Assembly (NCBI GenBank): GCA_017416635.1
Contig: JAFQBQ010000116.1
Span: 1 to 7,511 of the forward strand
Length of the DNA: 7,511 bases
Origin: Alphaproteobacteria bacterium
Lineage (GTDB): Bacteria; Pseudomonadota; Alphaproteobacteria; UBA3830
Reading direction: 5' to 3'
Shown: piece by piece, positions 5,958 to 7,511 of the stretch
Numbering within the stretch: position 1 is the stretch's first letter
Layout of the letters: the number at the start of each line of letters is the position of its first letter
Translations under genes and position numbers: made by a program
Notes under the pieces: model-generated
What the model saw: the letters and a program-made list of their open reading frames with translations, nothing else
Database searches by the model: none
What the model was told of the DNA's origin: nothing

Positions 5958-6539
5958 ATGATTGTAGTATGCCCGAATTGTTCATGTAAATATTTTGTAA
6001 AGCCCGAAATTCTCGGAAAAGGGAAGTTGGTTCGCTGTGCGATGTGCGGAACTACTTGGCAGCAACTTCCACTGGCCGAAAAATCTAAACGTGATGAAGT
6101 CATTCGAATGTTGAAGGTCACCGTGTTTTGGTTTACGGTATTTATTACAGTATTTCCTTTGTTATTTGCAAGACAAACCGTGATGAAATATTGGCCGGCA
6201 TCTTCATCTTTTTATAATTATTTCCTGGGAAGAAGTCCGACTGATGCATCAATTTTTTCGATAAAGAAAGTCTCAAGTTTCTTCATAAAGAGAGACGGTA
6301 AATTGTATATGGGAATTAAAGGCGAAATCGAGAATATGTCCGATGAAGTCCAAATGATTTATGGCATTCATATTGATCTGAGAGAAGAAAATATGGGAGC
6401 AGATAATTTCAGAGCGTCTTGGACGCAAAAGTTTTCATATGATAAATTACTTCCTAATCAGAAAATTGTTTTCGAAACTGACTTAAAGCGTGTTCCGTAC
6501 AAGAATTTGATTTGCGAAATTAAATTGGCATCTTTGTAA
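5958..6539 (+). CDS. MJ0042-type zinc-ribbon, single-pass membrane protein with DUF3426-like C-terminal domain
   Basis: This is a 193-residue protein of unknown function. The N-terminus is a zinc ribbon: C5 and C8 in CPNC and C27 and C30 in CAMC, spaced as in the MJ0042 domain and followed by GTTW. A basic linker leads to one membrane helix at about 52-71. The part after the membrane contains GIKGEIENMSDEV (119-131), a polar stretch, then LLPNQKIVFETDL (164-176). This resembles the beta-sandwich of DUF3426 proteins, whose pattern is a Gly-x-Val-x-Asn strand, then a Leu-x-Pro-Gly strand. The ribbon would be cytoplasmic and the sandwich periplasmic. An AAGGA Shine-Dalgarno at 5946-5950 lies 7 bases before ATG 5958; an out-of-frame ATG at 5953 is not used. 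It is 25 bases after clpP and its stop overlaps ftsK as TAATG, so a link to cell division or the envelope is plausible but unproven. Confidence 0.82.
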   Translation: MIVVCPNCSCKYFVKPEILGKGKLVRCAMCGTTWQQLPLAEKSKRDEVIRMLKVTVFWFTVFITVFPLLFARQTVMKYWPASSSFYNYFLGRSPTDASIFSIKKVSSFFIKRDGKLYMGIKGEIENMSDEVQMIYGIHIDLREENMGADNFRASWTQKFSYDKLLPNQKIVFETDLKRVPYKNLICEIKLASL

Positions 6540-7511
6540 TGAAAAAAGAAAGTGTCAACGCGCTTTTTGCAGACTTATTTTTTAAATTTACAGAATTTTT
6601 CGGAGTGTGTTTGGTTTTTGCCGCTCTGGTTTCTTTTGCTGCGTTGCTTTCATATTGTCCGGAAGATTTATCGTTTAATACGGCAATAGACGGATTCGTC
6701 TCGAATCTGGTATTGAGCCTTGGAAGTTATTATTCAGATGCGATGATGCAATTTTTTGGAGCAACTTCGTATTTGTTCTCGTTAATTTTGGTTTCATTCG
6801 GATATCAGCTTATAAAATATCATTCTATCGCATATTACCGATTTATCAGCAGTCTCATATGCGGAATTTCATGTTCTGCGTTTTTATATCTTATCGATTT
6901 TAAACAATGCGGCGTCGTCGGAATGTTCATAGCATCATATAGTTTTCGACATTTAGAAATTGAGCATGAATATTATGCTCCGTTTTTTGCTTTTGTATTT
7001 TTTGTAACTTTTTTAATTTCAGTCAGATTTCATTGGAGCAGCTTTACGAACGTAATCTCCGGCATACACTTTTGGATTACAGGAAAGAGCAAGCAATTAA
7101 AAGAAAAGAGCCTTCCAGAAATAAATATTTTGAATCATTCGTCAGAAAATCCGGGTGCGATTTTAGCTGCATCGATTCCAAAAAAGAAACAGCGGACGCA
7201 AGTAAAAAGTGGCAGCGATTTCGTGATGCCGTCGATTCATTTGTTATCCGAAGCAAAACACAATGGCGAAAAGCTTTCTGAAAATGAACTAAAGAATCGC
7301 GCAAATAATTTGTTGACTGTGCTTTCGGATTTTGGAATCAACGGAGAAATTACCGGAGTCAGTCCAGGACCTGTCGTTACATTGTATGAATTGATGCCGG
7401 CGGCGGGTATAAAATCTTCGCGAGTTATTGGTCTGTCGAATGATATTGCAAGATATATGAGTGCGGTTTCCGCAAGAGTCGCTGTTATCCCTGGAAAAAA
7501 TGCACTCGGAA
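6539..7511 (+). CDS. ftsK: DNA translocase FtsK, N-terminal part (runs off the window)
   Basis: The frame is open from ATG 6539 to the right edge, giving 324 residues without a stop. FtsK anchors at the division septum and pumps chromosome ends towards dif so that XerCD can resolve dimers. Four membrane helices are visible at about 21-39, 75-92, 102-120 and 147-162. A short basic, disordered linker (about 163-228) follows, far shorter than in E. coli. The cytoplasmic alpha domain then begins with MPSIHLL, ELKNRANNLLTVLSDFGINGEI (250-271), the near-universal PGPVVTLYE (276-284), SSRVIGLSNDIARYMSA (293-309) and SARVAVIPGKNALG. The Walker A/B motor and the KOPS-reading gamma domain would lie beyond the window. 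No Shine-Dalgarno is evident, and the start overlaps the previous stop (TAATG), implying translational coupling. Some SpoIIIE/FtsK paralogues share these motifs, but the four-helix N-terminus favours division FtsK. Confidence 0.95.
   Translation, partial: MKKESVNALFADLFFKFTEFFGVCLVFAALVSFAALLSYCPEDLSFNTAIDGFVSNLVLSLGSYYSDAMMQFFGATSYLFSLILVSFGYQLIKYHSIAYYRFISSLICGISCSAFLYLIDFKQCGVVGMFIASYSFRHLEIEHEYYAPFFAFVFFVTFLISVRFHWSSFTNVISGIHFWITGKSKQLKEKSLPEINILNHSSENPGAILAASIPKKKQRTQVKSGSDFVMPSIHLLSEAKHNGEKLSENELKNRANNLLTVLSDFGINGEITGVSPGPVVTLYELMPAAGIKSSRVIGLSNDIARYMSAVSARVAVIPGKNALG

Noticed and set aside
7033..7304. Short open frames on both strands near the right end
   Set aside because: They lie in other frames of the ftsK coding region, whose frame is open to the edge and carries PGPVVTLYE and other family motifs.

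Overview
The window reads as a compact, moderately AT-rich chromosome segment from a Gram-negative bacterium. The most likely source is an alphaproteobacterium with a reduced or host-associated lifestyle (Holosporales- or Rickettsiales-like). This placement is an inference. It rests on the AT-rich codon use, the form of the UAG tRNA-Leu, the Lys/Glu/Ala-rich tail on trigger factor, and an MJ0042-type zinc-ribbon membrane protein beside an FtsK with a short linker. Every recognised gene is on the + strand, gaps are at most about 50 bases, and there is no gene-free stretch over 300 bases.

Positions 1-3726 hold a lipid A / 4-amino-4-deoxy-L-arabinose (L-Ara4N) cluster. It starts with the 3' end of a probable ArnT-like GT39 glycosyltransferase. 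A small four-helix ArnE/ArnF-like flippase subunit follows, then the PLP aminotransferase ArnB, the undecaprenyl-phosphate glycosyltransferase ArnC, and a free-standing ArnA-type UDP-glucuronate decarboxylase. The genes overlap or nearly touch (ATGA junctions, a 14-base overlap with a TTG start, and a Shine-Dalgarno overlapping a stop codon), so they look like one translationally coupled operon. The proposed flow is UDP-glucuronate oxidation and decarboxylation (ArnA domain), transamination (ArnB), transfer to undecaprenyl phosphate (ArnC), flipping (ArnE/F-like) and transfer to lipid A (ArnT-like). The formyltransferase half of ArnA and the deformylase ArnD are not in view.

Positions 3727-5932 are housekeeping. 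A plausible promoter precedes tRNA-Leu(UAG) with an encoded CCA. Then come trigger factor (tig), whose true start is the ATG at 3883, and the protease subunit clpP. The trigger factor keeps its ribosome-binding signature but appears to have lost the usual prolyl-isomerase pocket motifs.

Positions 5958-7511 hold a zinc-ribbon, single-pass membrane protein overlapping by one base (TAATG) with the 5' part of ftsK, which runs off the window. clpX, the common neighbour of clpP, is absent here.

I found no mobile element, CRISPR array, phage gene or clear repeat. The window looks like known systems in unusual arrangements, not a wholly new system. The points most worth checking are the split, reduced and reordered arn pathway, the degenerate isomerase domain of trigger factor, and the zinc-ribbon/ftsK coupling.
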